Shown here piece by piece: positions 17,720-25,513 of a DNA stretch of 64,000 nt. The DNA is from Thalassospira sp. MCCC 1A01428 (GTDB taxonomy: Bacteria; Pseudomonadota; Alphaproteobacteria; Rhodospirillales; Thalassospiraceae). The notes beneath the pieces are model-generated. The model was not told the origin of the DNA and searched no databases. It saw only the letters and a program-made list of their open reading frames with translations. The translations under genes were made by a program, and so were the position numbers. The stretch spans positions 1-64,000 of the forward strand of contig NZ_JFJZ01000004.1 in assembly GCF_002115825.1 (NCBI RefSeq), in the 5' to 3' direction. Every line of letters begins with the position of its first letter. Position 1 is the stretch's first letter.

Positions 17720-18823
17720 TCAGGCGGGAATGCTTTTGGGCGGCCGAAAATCGCTGTCGCGGGTAAGGGCAGGCTCGGACGCGCTGTTTTTAGCGGCAAG
17801 CGGCATTCTTGCTGGTATCGCCAAAGGTGCTGTCTGGGCCGGAATTTCTTTTAAGGCATCCTCGGTTACAACACAGTTACGGCCTTGTTGCTTTGCCAGA
17901 TAAAGCGCCTGGTCTGCCCGCTGGATCAGGCGGCCCAACGGTTCGCCATACTCAAAACAGCCAACACCAATAGAGACGGTGATCCGTTCTATTGCTGATC
18001 CGTCGATTTCGCTAATGACATCCTTCTGGCGCACATTTTGGCAAATAATTTGTGCCAGTCGCCGGGCGCTTTCAATGTCGGTTCGCGGCAAAATAACAGA
18101 AAACTCTTCGCCACCGTATCGGGCCGCTGTATCGCGACCCTTGATATTGTTGCGCAATGTTTGCGCAAGCAAGCGAATAACCTGATCGCCGATCTGATGG
18201 CCATAGGTGTCGTTAAACTGTTTGAAATGGTCGACATCAATCATCAGCAGGCACAACGGTGTGCCGGTTTCCATTGCTTCCATGGCCCGATTGCGCAATT
18301 GCTGATCAAACATTTTACGATTGGCGATGCCGGTCAGCGGGTCGGTCATGGCTTCGCGGCGCATTTCTTCCAGATCCTGGCGCAAGCGCGAAATTTCAGA
18401 CGAAACCGTATCGTCGCTATCAAAGGCATTTTCCAGTTCCGGCGCAGCCTCCAAACTTAACCCGCTATCCTGCGCATGGGCCGAGTGCGTATCGGTTATG
18501 TGCGGTGGCGGTGCATCGATCAGGCGGGAATGCAGAGGTGGGTTTTGCCCCATGCCGGGAACATGATTATTCGTTGTCGGGCTGATCGCCTGCGAACCAA
18601 AAAACCGCTCATACAGGTAATGGCAGCGCAACGGGTCAAATTCCTGATGATTGGACCGCAAAATATCAATGGTTTGAGTGAGTTCGGCACTGGTGCCCGA
18701 CAGGTAATGATAAAACAGCGCATAATTGGCGGGCGTCGGCGCGATATCCAGACTCGAAAGCAGCGCGACAGTTTCCCGTGCAACCTTTCGTGCCTGTTTT
18801 AATGCGTCGACATGTTCATTCAT
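17720..18823 (-). CDS. GGDEF-domain diguanylate cyclase
   Basis: A 367-residue soluble protein. Residues 1-75 form a helical N-terminal region often found before GGDEF domains (LDIAPTPANYALFYHYLSG). Residues 75-140 are low complexity, then a short coiled coil leads into the GGDEF domain from about 155 (DPLTGIANRKMFD). The active site is GGEEF at 237-241, so the protein should make c-di-GMP. The allosteric I-site six residues before it reads KGRD instead of RxxD, suggesting weak product inhibition. There are no membrane segments. c-di-GMP is relevant to the adhesion genes at the end of the window, but no link is shown. Confidence 0.93.
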   Translation of the reverse strand: MNEHVDALKQARKVARETVALLSSLDIAPTPANYALFYHYLSGTSAELTQTIDILRSNHQEFDPLRCHYLYERFFGSQAISPTTNNHVPGMGQNPPLHSRLIDAPPPHITDTHSAHAQDSGLSLEAAPELENAFDSDDTVSSEISRLRQDLEEMRREAMTDPLTGIANRKMFDQQLRNRAMEAMETGTPLCLLMIDVDHFKQFNDTYGHQIGDQVIRLLAQTLRNNIKGRDTAARYGGEEFSVILPRTDIESARRLAQIICQNVRQKDVISEIDGSAIERITVSIGVGCFEYGEPLGRLIQRADQALYLAKQQGRNCVVTEDALKEIPAQTAPLAIPARMPLAAKNSASEPALTRDSDFRPPKSIPA

Positions 18824-19137
18824 CAGTCATGCTGTCCTGAGCGTTTTCCGCAAAATCGGGTAAAAGCCGCATCACACACGAAGCCGGAACCTTGCACGGT
18901 TCCCAGTTTGATCCCGGACGATTGCATGTAGGTACATGGGTATGTGAGGCACAGAATTACTAAAAAGAAATATAGTATTTCCCATCCTTTGTATAGGTGC
19001 CGGGGGGCCGGTTTTGTCTTGATTTGGGTCAAAATCGGCAAAAAGGTTTGATCCGTTTAAAAATCAGGCAATTATAGCCTCTACAAACAGGTTTGCAGAA
19101 AATTGGCAAATCAAGAAAAACAACCGGGAGGATCAGG
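18824..19137. other. Divergent intergenic region
   Basis: No gene seen. The middle part (about 18955-18985) is AT-rich and could hold promoters for the GGDEF gene (minus) and the TPR gene (plus). No operator or RNA structure stands out beyond a GC-rich GCCGGGGGGCCGG stretch near 19000. Confidence 0.4.
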
Positions 19138-20079
19138 GTGTTGGCATCAGTGCGCGCAAAACTAATGTTATTGTTGGCATTAATCGGTTTGGTGGTAGCG
19201 CTTCCTGCCCTTGCACAACAGGTATCGGAACCGGCCGCAGGCGAGTCTCCTTCGCAAATTGTTGATTTGCGTAAAGTGACAGCCGAGGAACGCAGCAATC
19301 TTCCACCGTTGATGGAACGTTATCTGCTTGATGAAATCAAATCGCTTCGTACCGACATGCAGGGCATGCGCACCGATTTGATGCGCGAAGTGGTTAACCG
19401 CCAGCTTGAAGCAATCGATAAGGCGATCAGCTATTCGTCAAACACAGTTACCTATTTTTTCTATTTTGTCGCGGCTGTCGGCGCCTTGCTGACCATGCTG
19501 GGGTGGCAATCGTTGCGCGAGCTTAAATCCAGTGTGCGTTCGCTTGCCCATACCGAATTGCGCCGACTGTCAGACGAATTTGAAACACGGTTGAGTGCGC
19601 TGGAAGAAGAACTGCGTCAGAAAAGTCAGGTGATTAACGACAATCAGCGCGAAATCGAGCGAACCCAAAGCCTGCATGCCTATTGGTTGCAGGCCAACCA
19701 GGTGACCAATCCCCGTTCCAAGATCGAGATTTATGACCGGATGCTGGAAATGTCGCCCGGTGACCCGGAAGTAATGGCCTATAAAGCCGATGCCGCCCTG
19801 ATGCTGGGCGAACGTGACTGGGCCTTAAGCCTGTGCAATCGCCTGTTGGCCGAAGCCCCTGAAAGCGCTAACGGCCATTATCAGCGGGCTTGTGCAAATG
19901 CCGGGCTTGGCTTTCGCGAGGCCGCCCTGGCCGATTTGCACCGCGCTGTGGAACTGTCCGATGCCATGCGCCAGCCGGCATGGTCGGAAGTGGAGTTCGA
20001 AGGCCTGCGCGACATGCCGGAATTTGCCGAAATACTAGGGCCGCGCAGCGAAGGTGATAGCACACGCCCCGCCGAGTAA
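19138..20079 (+). CDS. Secreted/membrane-anchored coiled-coil protein with TPR repeats
   Basis: A 313-residue protein of unknown function. The start is GTG 19138, five bases after GGGAGGA, which gives a signal peptide (VRAKLMLLLALIGLVVALPA cleaved near ALAQQ). A central hydrophobic segment (VTYFFYFVAAVGALLTMLGW) should anchor it in the membrane. After that comes a coiled coil of about 60 residues (ELRRLSDEFETRLSALEEEL) and two to three TPR-like helix pairs (DPEVMAYKADAALMLGERDW, SANGHYQRACANAGLGFREA). It is likely a scaffold on the membrane. It is divergent from the GGDEF gene. Confidence 0.75.
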   Translation: MLASVRAKLMLLLALIGLVVALPALAQQVSEPAAGESPSQIVDLRKVTAEERSNLPPLMERYLLDEIKSLRTDMQGMRTDLMREVVNRQLEAIDKAISYSSNTVTYFFYFVAAVGALLTMLGWQSLRELKSSVRSLAHTELRRLSDEFETRLSALEEELRQKSQVINDNQREIERTQSLHAYWLQANQVTNPRSKIEIYDRMLEMSPGDPEVMAYKADAALMLGERDWALSLCNRLLAEAPESANGHYQRACANAGLGFREAALADLHRAVELSDAMRQPAWSEVEFEGLRDMPEFAEILGPRSEGDSTRPAE

Positions 20080-20105
20080 CCTGTTTCCGAGCACGCTGTT
20101 TGCCC

Positions 20106-20142
20106 AAAAAACACCACCCGGAATATGCCCGGATGGTGTTTT
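20106..20142. terminator. Bidirectional terminator
   Basis: An imperfect stem AAAACACCACCCGG / CCCGGATGGTGTTTT between the convergent TPR and isomerase genes; A and T tracts flank both arms. Confidence 0.8.
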
Positions 20143-20174
20143 GTATGTCGGGCAGATCAAATAGATCGACCGAA

Positions 20175-20849
20175 TTATTTGCCCAGTTCGTTCCACAACG
20201 GGTGGATCGGGGCTTCGTCTTCGTCAATTTTGGTAAAGCGGGCGTCGGTATCGAAGAAATAGTTATCGGCCAGATCATCATTGACCTGTGAAACTTCACC
20301 GACAATTACAGCACCCTTGCCTTCTTCGCCGTAAAAACGATGCACCATGGTGCGCGGCAGGGTAACGCTTTGCCCCGGTTCCAGCACAATTTTGCCCCCG
20401 GCAGGCAAAATATTCAGTTTGCCATCGGTGCGGACATGTACATCGCTGTCCTTGTCCATCTCGCCATCTTTGGTCAGGTTATAAAGTTCAACCACCAGGT
20501 TGCCGCCACCACGCACAATGATGTCTTCCATCTTGACCTTGTGGTAGTGCCACGGGCATTCCTGATTTTCGCCAACAATCATGATTTTTTCGGCATAGGG
20601 GACTTCGCCCGGTTGGCGCAAAATGCCATTGCGCAGGCAAAACAGGATCAGCCCGCGCTCGGCAAAGCGGCCTTCGCCGTAATCGGTAACGTCCCAGCCC
20701 ATCTGATGGTCGTTGCACCATTTTGCCAGATCAGGCTGTTTTTCCCATTCCTCGGGCGAAAAGTGGGCCCATTCAGGCAAACGAAAAGAGATGGAATTGT
20801 AAAGTTCCTTGGCGTGATTGATGCAGGCGTTGATTTCTGACCGGCGCAT
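20175..20849 (-). CDS. D-lyxose ketol-isomerase-like cupin protein
   Basis: A 224-residue cupin. The core CPWHYHKVKMEDIIVRGGGN contains the two His and the Glu of the metal site, and a later LPRTMVHRFYGE supplies the last His. This layout matches bacterial D-lyxose isomerases, manganese enzymes that interconvert D-lyxose and D-xylulose and often accept D-mannose. Assignment is by motif memory, with no sugar operon around the gene, so the sugar substrate stays provisional. The start at 20849 (MRRSEINACI) fits the family. Confidence 0.8.
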   Translation of the reverse strand: MRRSEINACINHAKELYNSISFRLPEWAHFSPEEWEKQPDLAKWCNDHQMGWDVTDYGEGRFAERGLILFCLRNGILRQPGEVPYAEKIMIVGENQECPWHYHKVKMEDIIVRGGGNLVVELYNLTKDGEMDKDSDVHVRTDGKLNILPAGGKIVLEPGQSVTLPRTMVHRFYGEEGKGAVIVGEVSQVNDDLADNYFFDTDARFTKIDEDEAPIHPLWNELGK

Positions 20850-21156
20850 AAGGGCATTCCCCGAAGGTTGTTGTGCAATAATGGATGGCCATTTCGGGTG
20901 GCAACATCCACAAAAAGATGCGTGGTTTTAACATGACCAATGGTTTTGTGCGACGAGAATTTGAATGCATTCAACCCTGACGAATTACAATCAAAATTTG
21001 ACCATCATTGGCAGGTTTAGTCAGTATATAGTTTTAATTAACGCGGGTCAGCCTTTGGCAGGGCAGGCGGGTGGAAATTACAGGTTACCTGTTGCTGCCC
21101 GGGCAAGTTTGATGTGACCTGCATGTTGCTAAAAACATGATTATAAAACAGAGGGA
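20850..21156. other. Divergent intergenic region
   Basis: No gene seen. It contains promoters for the isomerase (minus) and SIMPL (plus) genes. An AT-rich patch with TATATAGTTTTAATTAA near 21022-21040 is a plausible promoter area; nothing else stands out. Confidence 0.4.
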
Positions 21157-21894
21157 ATGGACCGCGATATGGGCAAAATTTCGGGTGTTATTGCCGCTTT
21201 GTTTGTGGCTGCCGGTCTTGTTGGTGCAGGGGCTTTGGTTGGGCAGGGCATAGTCAATATGCGCGCCCTTGACCGTTATGTCACCGTCAAGGGGCTGGCA
21301 GAACAGGACGTAAAAGCTGATCGCGCCGTGTGGCCCATTACCTATGTTGCGACCAATGATGTGTTGCAAACCGCACAGAAGAAAATTGACGACGACACCG
21401 AAATTTTACGCAAATTTCTTGAAGATCACGGCATTAAACGTGATCAGACGGAACTGCAAAATTTGCAGGTAACAGACCAGTTGGCCCAAAGTTATCGTTC
21501 TGGTCCGGTGGAAAGCCGATATATCGTAAGTCAGACCGTACAGGTGCGTTCCGACGATGTGGATGCCGTTGCCAAGGCGTCACAGGATATTGGCAAACTG
21601 CTGCAAAATGGCATTGTTCTAGGCGGCCAGGGGTATAATGCCGGGCCAAGCTATATGTTCACCAAGCTAAACGATATCAAACCGGAAATGATTGCCAGGG
21701 CAACGGCCAATGCACGTGAAAGCGGGCAGCAATTTGCCAAGGATTCTGGCGGTAAACTGGGCGGTATTCGCCGGGCGACCCAGGGGCTGTTCCAAATTCT
21801 GGCGGCAGACGGTGCGCCAAATTCGACTGAATCCAATCAGATCAATAAAACGGTTCGGGTCGTCACGACGATGGAATATTTGCTGGAAGACTAG
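21157..21894 (+). CDS. SIMPL-domain (DUF541) protein
   Basis: A 245-residue protein with an uncleaved or cleavable N-terminal hydrophobic helix (VIAALFVAAGLVGAGALVG) and a periplasmic SIMPL domain. Typical features are RYVTVKGLAEQDVKADRAVW at the start, VQVRSDDVDAVAKASQDIG and the final RVVTTMEYLLED strand. Members form ring- or cage-like periplasmic assemblies and some are linked to oxidative-stress protection; the role here is unknown. Two ATGs (21157 and 21169) are possible, with GAGGG very near the first. Confidence 0.88.
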   Translation: MDRDMGKISGVIAALFVAAGLVGAGALVGQGIVNMRALDRYVTVKGLAEQDVKADRAVWPITYVATNDVLQTAQKKIDDDTEILRKFLEDHGIKRDQTELQNLQVTDQLAQSYRSGPVESRYIVSQTVQVRSDDVDAVAKASQDIGKLLQNGIVLGGQGYNAGPSYMFTKLNDIKPEMIARATANARESGQQFAKDSGGKLGGIRRATQGLFQILAADGAPNSTESNQINKTVRVVTTMEYLLED

Positions 21895-22059
21895 ACCTGT
21901 TATGTTGCGCTGGGCTGTGTGAGGTAGCATTTCGCTGCAATGATTTGTTTTACGCCCGTTTGGCCCGCTGTTTTGCACTGGCAATCGGCGACGGGTCGGG
22001 CGTAAAGTTTTATCTGCCCGGATTGACTTGTCGGCAAAAAGCGGTTTTATGCGGCACTT

Positions 22060-23016
22060 ATGGCGCGCTTGATTTTACTTAATAAACCCTATGGGGTGTT
22101 GACCCAGTTTACCGACCGCGAAAACGGGCGGCAGACCTTGGCCGACTATGTCAATTTACCAGGCGTTTATGCCGCAGGAAGACTGGATCGCGATAGCGAA
22201 GGTTTGTTATTGTTAACAGATAACGGGCCGCTAAACGCACAAATTGCCCACCCCAAATATAAAAAGACCAAAACCTATTGGGTGCAGGTCGATGGCGAAC
22301 CCGATGACGCTGCCCTGAATGCCCTGCGCAAAGGGGTTATGCTGAAAGACGGTATGACATTACCAGCCAACGTGCGCCGGATCGACGAACCAACCCGATT
22401 GTGGGAGCGTGACCCGCCAGTGCGGTTTCGCAAATCCATTCCAACAAGTTGGCTGGAACTGATCATTTCCGAAGGGCGGAACCGTCAGGTGCGCCGCATG
22501 ACAGCTGCGGTGGGGTTTCCCACCTTGCGGCTGGTGCGCTATGCCATTGGCGACTGGACGCTGGATGGACTTTGCCCGGGGCAATGGCGTGAAATTGATG
22601 TTCCTGCCCCGAAATCACAGCCGCGTTCCACCGCGGGGAAAGTTTCGTCAGGGCGACCTTCTTTTAAGGCCGCAGGCGGGGCATCGTCCGATGTTTCATC
22701 AGGTTCCAAATCAGGTTCCAAATCAGGTTCCAAATCACGTGCGACATCACAATCGTCTGCGCGGCCCGTGGCCCGGCCTTCGGGTTCTTCTGCCGGGCGG
22801 CTCGACACGGTGGAAAACCGGCGGGTATCAAAATATAAAAGGCAGCCTTTTTCGCGCCAGGAAAACCGCCAGGCCGATGGAAAAGATGCCGGTTTGAACG
22901 ATGCAGGTGCAACCCGTCCCCCGCGGCGTGGTAACAGTGGCCTGCCGAACACAAAATCAAAAAACAAACGGCACGAAGGCAAGGGGCGGCCTGCCCGCCG
23001 CCCAACAAAGGATTGA
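22060..23016 (+). CDS. rluE: rRNA large subunit pseudouridine synthase E-type, with long basic tail
   Basis: A 318-residue RsuA/RluB/E/F-family enzyme that converts a uridine of 23S rRNA to pseudouridine. The catalytic motif is [18 protein letters not shown], with KPYGVLTQF at the start and [20 protein letters not shown] near the end of the domain. There is no N-terminal S4 domain, which matches RluE. The catalytic domain ends near residue 185; the remaining ~130 residues are a Ser/Arg/Lys-rich disordered tail including three copies of SGSK encoded by a 12-bp repeat. The stop is followed 7 bp later by rlmJ, so two 23S rRNA modifiers are co-transcribed. Confidence 0.88.
   Translation: MARLILLNKPYGVLTQFTDRENGRQTLADYVNLPGVYAAGRLDRDSEGLLLLTDNGPLNAQIAHPKYKKTKTYWVQVDGEPDDAALNALRKGVMLKDGMTLPANVRRIDEPTRLWERDPPVRFRKSIPTSWLELIISEGRNRQVRRMTAAVGFPTLRLVRYAIGDWTLDGLCPGQWREIDVPAPKSQPRSTAGKVSSGRPSFKAAGGASSDVSSGSKSGSKSGSKSRATSQSSARPVARPSGSSAGRLDTVENRRVSKYKRQPFSRQENRQADGKDAGLNDAGATRPPRRGNSGLPNTKSKNKRHEGKGRPARRPTKD
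22699..22734 (+). repeat. Three tandem copies of a 12-bp unit inside rluE
   Basis: TCAGGTTCCAAA occurs three times head to tail, encoding SGSK repeats in the disordered tail of RluE. Copy number could vary by slippage without changing the frame. Confidence 0.9.
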
Positions 23017-23023
23017 TCAGGAT

Positions 23024-23938
23024 ATGCTAAGCTATCTGCACGGATTTCATGCCGGAAATTTCGCCGATGTTCATAAACATTCGGCATTGGTGCTGATTTT
23101 GGCGCACCTGCAAAAAAAGACCAAACCGTTTTGCGTAATTGATACCCATGCCGGGGCAGGCTGGTATGATTTATCAAGCCTGCAGGCCCAGAAAACCGGC
23201 GAATGGAAAGGTGGAATTGCTGCGGTGCAGTATGAAAATCAGGTGCCGGTGGCAATGGTGCCGTATCTGGATCTGATTGAAGATTTCATACCGGAAAATC
23301 GTGGATTTTCCGGTGATTCCGGTGCGGAAGGTGACGTGGGCCCGGATGGTGATACATATCAGGAACCGCCACTTTATTATCCGGGATCCCCCTTTATTGT
23401 GCAGAAAATGCTGCGCGAAAATGACCATTTGGCTATGATGGAGTTACATCCGCGCGAATACGAAACACTGGACCGCCGCATATATCATGATCGCCGGGTA
23501 ACCCTGCAAAAACGCGACGGGTATGAAGGGTTGGTGGCCATGGTGCCACCTGCCATTCGCCGGGGGCTGGTTCTGATGGACCCCAGTTACGATGTGAAGC
23601 AGGATTATGCCCGTGCGGCACGGTCGATTATTGCGGCCCATCGTCGCTGGGCAACGGCAACATATATGCTGTGGTATCCAATTCTCGAAGACGGGTTTGA
23701 CCACGAATTGCATGCTATGTTTCGCGAAATCCCGGCGGCCGGGGGCGTTTTATGCAGCGAAATTGCCGCCAGTCACGGTGGTGGCAAGGGGCGGATGCTG
23801 GGATCGGGCCTGCTGATTGTTAATCCGCCCTATCAACTTGATGAACAATTGGCAGACATTGGCGAATGGTTGCGCGATGTGGTGCATTTGCCTGGCCCCG
23901 GTGTGCATTTTCAGGACTGGCTGGTGAAAGCCCAATAA
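23024..23938 (+). CDS. rlmJ: 23S rRNA (adenine-N6)-methyltransferase RlmJ
   Basis: A 304-residue SAM-dependent enzyme that methylates an adenosine in 23S rRNA (A2030 in E. coli numbering). The start MLSYLHGFHAGNFADVHKH is the family hallmark, so 23024 is chosen over longer frames. The catalytic motif is DPSY (residues 186-189) and CVIDTHAGAGWYDL is the SAM loop. Compared with the roughly 280-residue E. coli enzyme there is an extra, Gly/Asp-rich loop at about residues 88-114 before YYPGSP. It follows rluE by 7 bp. Confidence 0.92.
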   Translation: MLSYLHGFHAGNFADVHKHSALVLILAHLQKKTKPFCVIDTHAGAGWYDLSSLQAQKTGEWKGGIAAVQYENQVPVAMVPYLDLIEDFIPENRGFSGDSGAEGDVGPDGDTYQEPPLYYPGSPFIVQKMLRENDHLAMMELHPREYETLDRRIYHDRRVTLQKRDGYEGLVAMVPPAIRRGLVLMDPSYDVKQDYARAARSIIAAHRRWATATYMLWYPILEDGFDHELHAMFREIPAAGGVLCSEIAASHGGGKGRMLGSGLLIVNPPYQLDEQLADIGEWLRDVVHLPGPGVHFQDWLVKAQ

Positions 23939-23980
23939 AAAAGCACCAGCCCCTGATATTGCAGGGCTGGTGCAGTCGGC
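23937..23980 (-). terminator. Terminator of the rpoE-chrR operon
   Basis: A perfect 10-bp stem GCACCAGCCC / GGGCTGGTGC with six T on the minus-strand side, about 40 bp past the chrR stop. It sits immediately after the rlmJ stop, so it may also stop plus-strand transcription. Confidence 0.85.
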
Positions 23981-24010
23981 AAGTAAACTTTCATCGGTCA
24001 AACCGGCATG

Positions 24011-24715
24011 TTACATCCCGATAAAGGGTTGCAATAATTTGGGCAAAATACCGTTGAATTTAAGCGGTGCATCGGTAGCGATCAGGCAAATGCAATCTTC
24101 GGCGGTGTCGGCAATCGGCTGATGATCGATATCATCGGCCAGATCGGCAACATCCCCCGCGCGAAAACGGCCCACATCATCGATATAGGATCCCTTCAGC
24201 AGCAGGGTCATTTCGTGCCCGCCATGCCCGTGATCGGGAATGCTAACACCTGGCGCAATTTTAAGCAGCCGTACCGTGCCCCTGGTTTGCACCGATTTTA
24301 ACGGAAAATGCTTTACGCCCGGCGCCAGCGAGCGCCACGGAATGTCTTCCAGCGATAAAATGTTATCGGGCAACAGGCTTGCCAGCGGGGTTGGAAGCGA
24401 TGGCACCGCACTGCCGGTGATGCTGCCGCCAACGGCCACGCGGCGCGGCATTTCTACCGGTGCTGTGCGGGCGTTCTCATTGGCACTTTCCTGCTCTATC
24501 ATTGCCATAACATGGTCCAGTGCGTCGCTATCCATGCTCAGGCTTTGATTGTCGTTCAGCATGGCGCCGCCGCAGGCTTCAAATTCGGCAACCTTCTCGC
24601 GGCAGTGCGGGCACAAGGTCATATGGGTGGCAACGACCAGTTCCATGGCCTGCGATAACGATCCGCCGGCATAGGCCAGCAGCGTTTCATCGGTTGGGTG
24701 ATGTTTGATATTCAT
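24011..24715 (-). CDS. chrR: ChrR-type zinc anti-sigma factor
   Basis: A 234-residue cytoplasmic anti-sigma factor. The N-terminal zinc-binding anti-sigma domain has His6, His31, Cys35 and Cys38 (HMTLCPHC), the same ligand positions I recall for Rhodobacter sphaeroides ChrR. A linker leads to a C-terminal cupin-like domain with the second metal site HGHGGHE (His162, His164, Glu168), needed in ChrR for response to singlet oxygen. Its start overlaps the rpoE stop by 4 bp (ATGA), so sigma and anti-sigma are made together. It should hold RpoE inactive until singlet oxygen or organic peroxides trigger release. Confidence 0.93.
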   Translation of the reverse strand: MNIKHHPTDETLLAYAGGSLSQAMELVVATHMTLCPHCREKVAEFEACGGAMLNDNQSLSMDSDALDHVMAMIEQESANENARTAPVEMPRRVAVGGSITGSAVPSLPTPLASLLPDNILSLEDIPWRSLAPGVKHFPLKSVQTRGTVRLLKIAPGVSIPDHGHGGHEMTLLLKGSYIDDVGRFRAGDVADLADDIDHQPIADTAEDCICLIATDAPLKFNGILPKLLQPFIGM

Positions 24716-25302
24716 GCCACACCTTCCAGTCCACTGCGCATTTTACCCAGCGCCAGTCGCAAGCGTGACTTTACCGTACCTAGCGGAATTTTCAGCCGCT
24801 CGGCAATTTCGCTATGCGATATTTCTTCAAAAAACGACAATTCTACGACCACTCGTTGATCCTGTGGAAGTTCGACCAGGGCTGCCTGTATCAGGGCGGC
24901 CTGTTCGCTTTGATTAACGAGTTCGTCCGCAATCGGGCTTTCGTCAACAATCAGCGTTGGGTCGCTTTCATCCACTTCGATATGTTTGCGTTGCCGTAAC
25001 CGGTCGATCCGCAGGTTACGGGCAATGGTAAAAATCCATGTGCTGGCCGCGGCTTTTTGCGGGTCAAACAGATGGGCCTTGCGCCAAACCTGCATCATTG
25101 ATTCCTGTGCAAGTTCCTCGGCCATTTCCTGTGTGCCGGCAAAGCGAAACATATAGGCCTTAACCCGCGGCCCAAAATGGGCGAATAGCCGGGCAAATGC
25201 TGCCCGGTCGCGAGAGGCCGCAACCGCAACAATCCAGTCGGCATACTGACGTGCTTCTTCCGGGTTGGCCGGGGCGCGTCGGTTTGTCGCTGTGCCGTTC
25301 AT
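24712..25302 (-). CDS. rpoE: ECF RNA polymerase sigma factor, RpoE (ChrR-controlled)
   Basis: A 196-residue group IV sigma factor. Region 2 is visible as AARLFAHFGPRVKAYMF-like start through EELAQESMMQVWRKA and WIFTIARNLRIDRLRQRK; region 4 is LPQDQRVVVELSFFEEISHSEIA with the HTH LKIPLGTVKSRLRLAL. The start ATG 25302 has AGGGA five bases upstream. A longer frame to 25386 is rejected because it would place coding sequence inside the TGATCC promoter at 25356-25385. Co-transcription with chrR and its own promoter motif imply positive autoregulation. Confidence 0.93.
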   Translation of the reverse strand: MNGTATNRRAPANPEEARQYADWIVAVAASRDRAAFARLFAHFGPRVKAYMFRFAGTQEMAEELAQESMMQVWRKAHLFDPQKAAASTWIFTIARNLRIDRLRQRKHIEVDESDPTLIVDESPIADELVNQSEQAALIQAALVELPQDQRVVVELSFFEEISHSEIAERLKIPLGTVKSRLRLALGKMRSGLEGVA

Positions 25303-25355
25303 ATGTTTCCCTGGCCCTTCATCGGACCGAACCACGACATTGTGCATCATAAGTC

Positions 25356-25385
25356 GAGATACGGTCTTTGTTATCTGTTGGATCA
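25356..25385 (-). promoter_or_regulatory. Putative RpoE-dependent promoter of rpoE-chrR
   Basis: On the minus strand TGATCC (25385-25380) is followed by 18 bases and TATCTC (25361-25356). The expected transcription start lies near 25349, 47 bases before the rpoE ATG. The -35 element and spacing are shared with promoters at 25444 and 33129. Confidence 0.7.
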
Positions 25386-25443
25386 TCCGGGTTGAAAGAT
25401 TTGATCATCGCCCCCTAATTAATTGACGGGCATTGCATTTTTT

Positions 25444-25473
25444 TGATCCGGATAAACGAATTGCTCGTAGTCA
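25444..25473 (+). promoter_or_regulatory. Putative RpoE-dependent promoter of the FAD oxidoreductase/Cfa-like operon
   Basis: TGATCC at 25444-25449, an 18-base spacer, then TAGTCA at 25468-25473. The predicted start near 25480 lies about 34 bases before the first ATG at 25514. It is divergent from the rpoE promoter. Confidence 0.7.
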
Positions 25474-25513
25474 TATGTAATCTATACCAACAAACTGCAA
25501 GCAGGCACAAAGA

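Noticed and set aside
25303-25386. Longer N-terminus for RpoE beginning at 25386
   Set aside because: It would overlap the predicted -35/-10 elements and lacks a ribosome site, while ATG 25302 has one.
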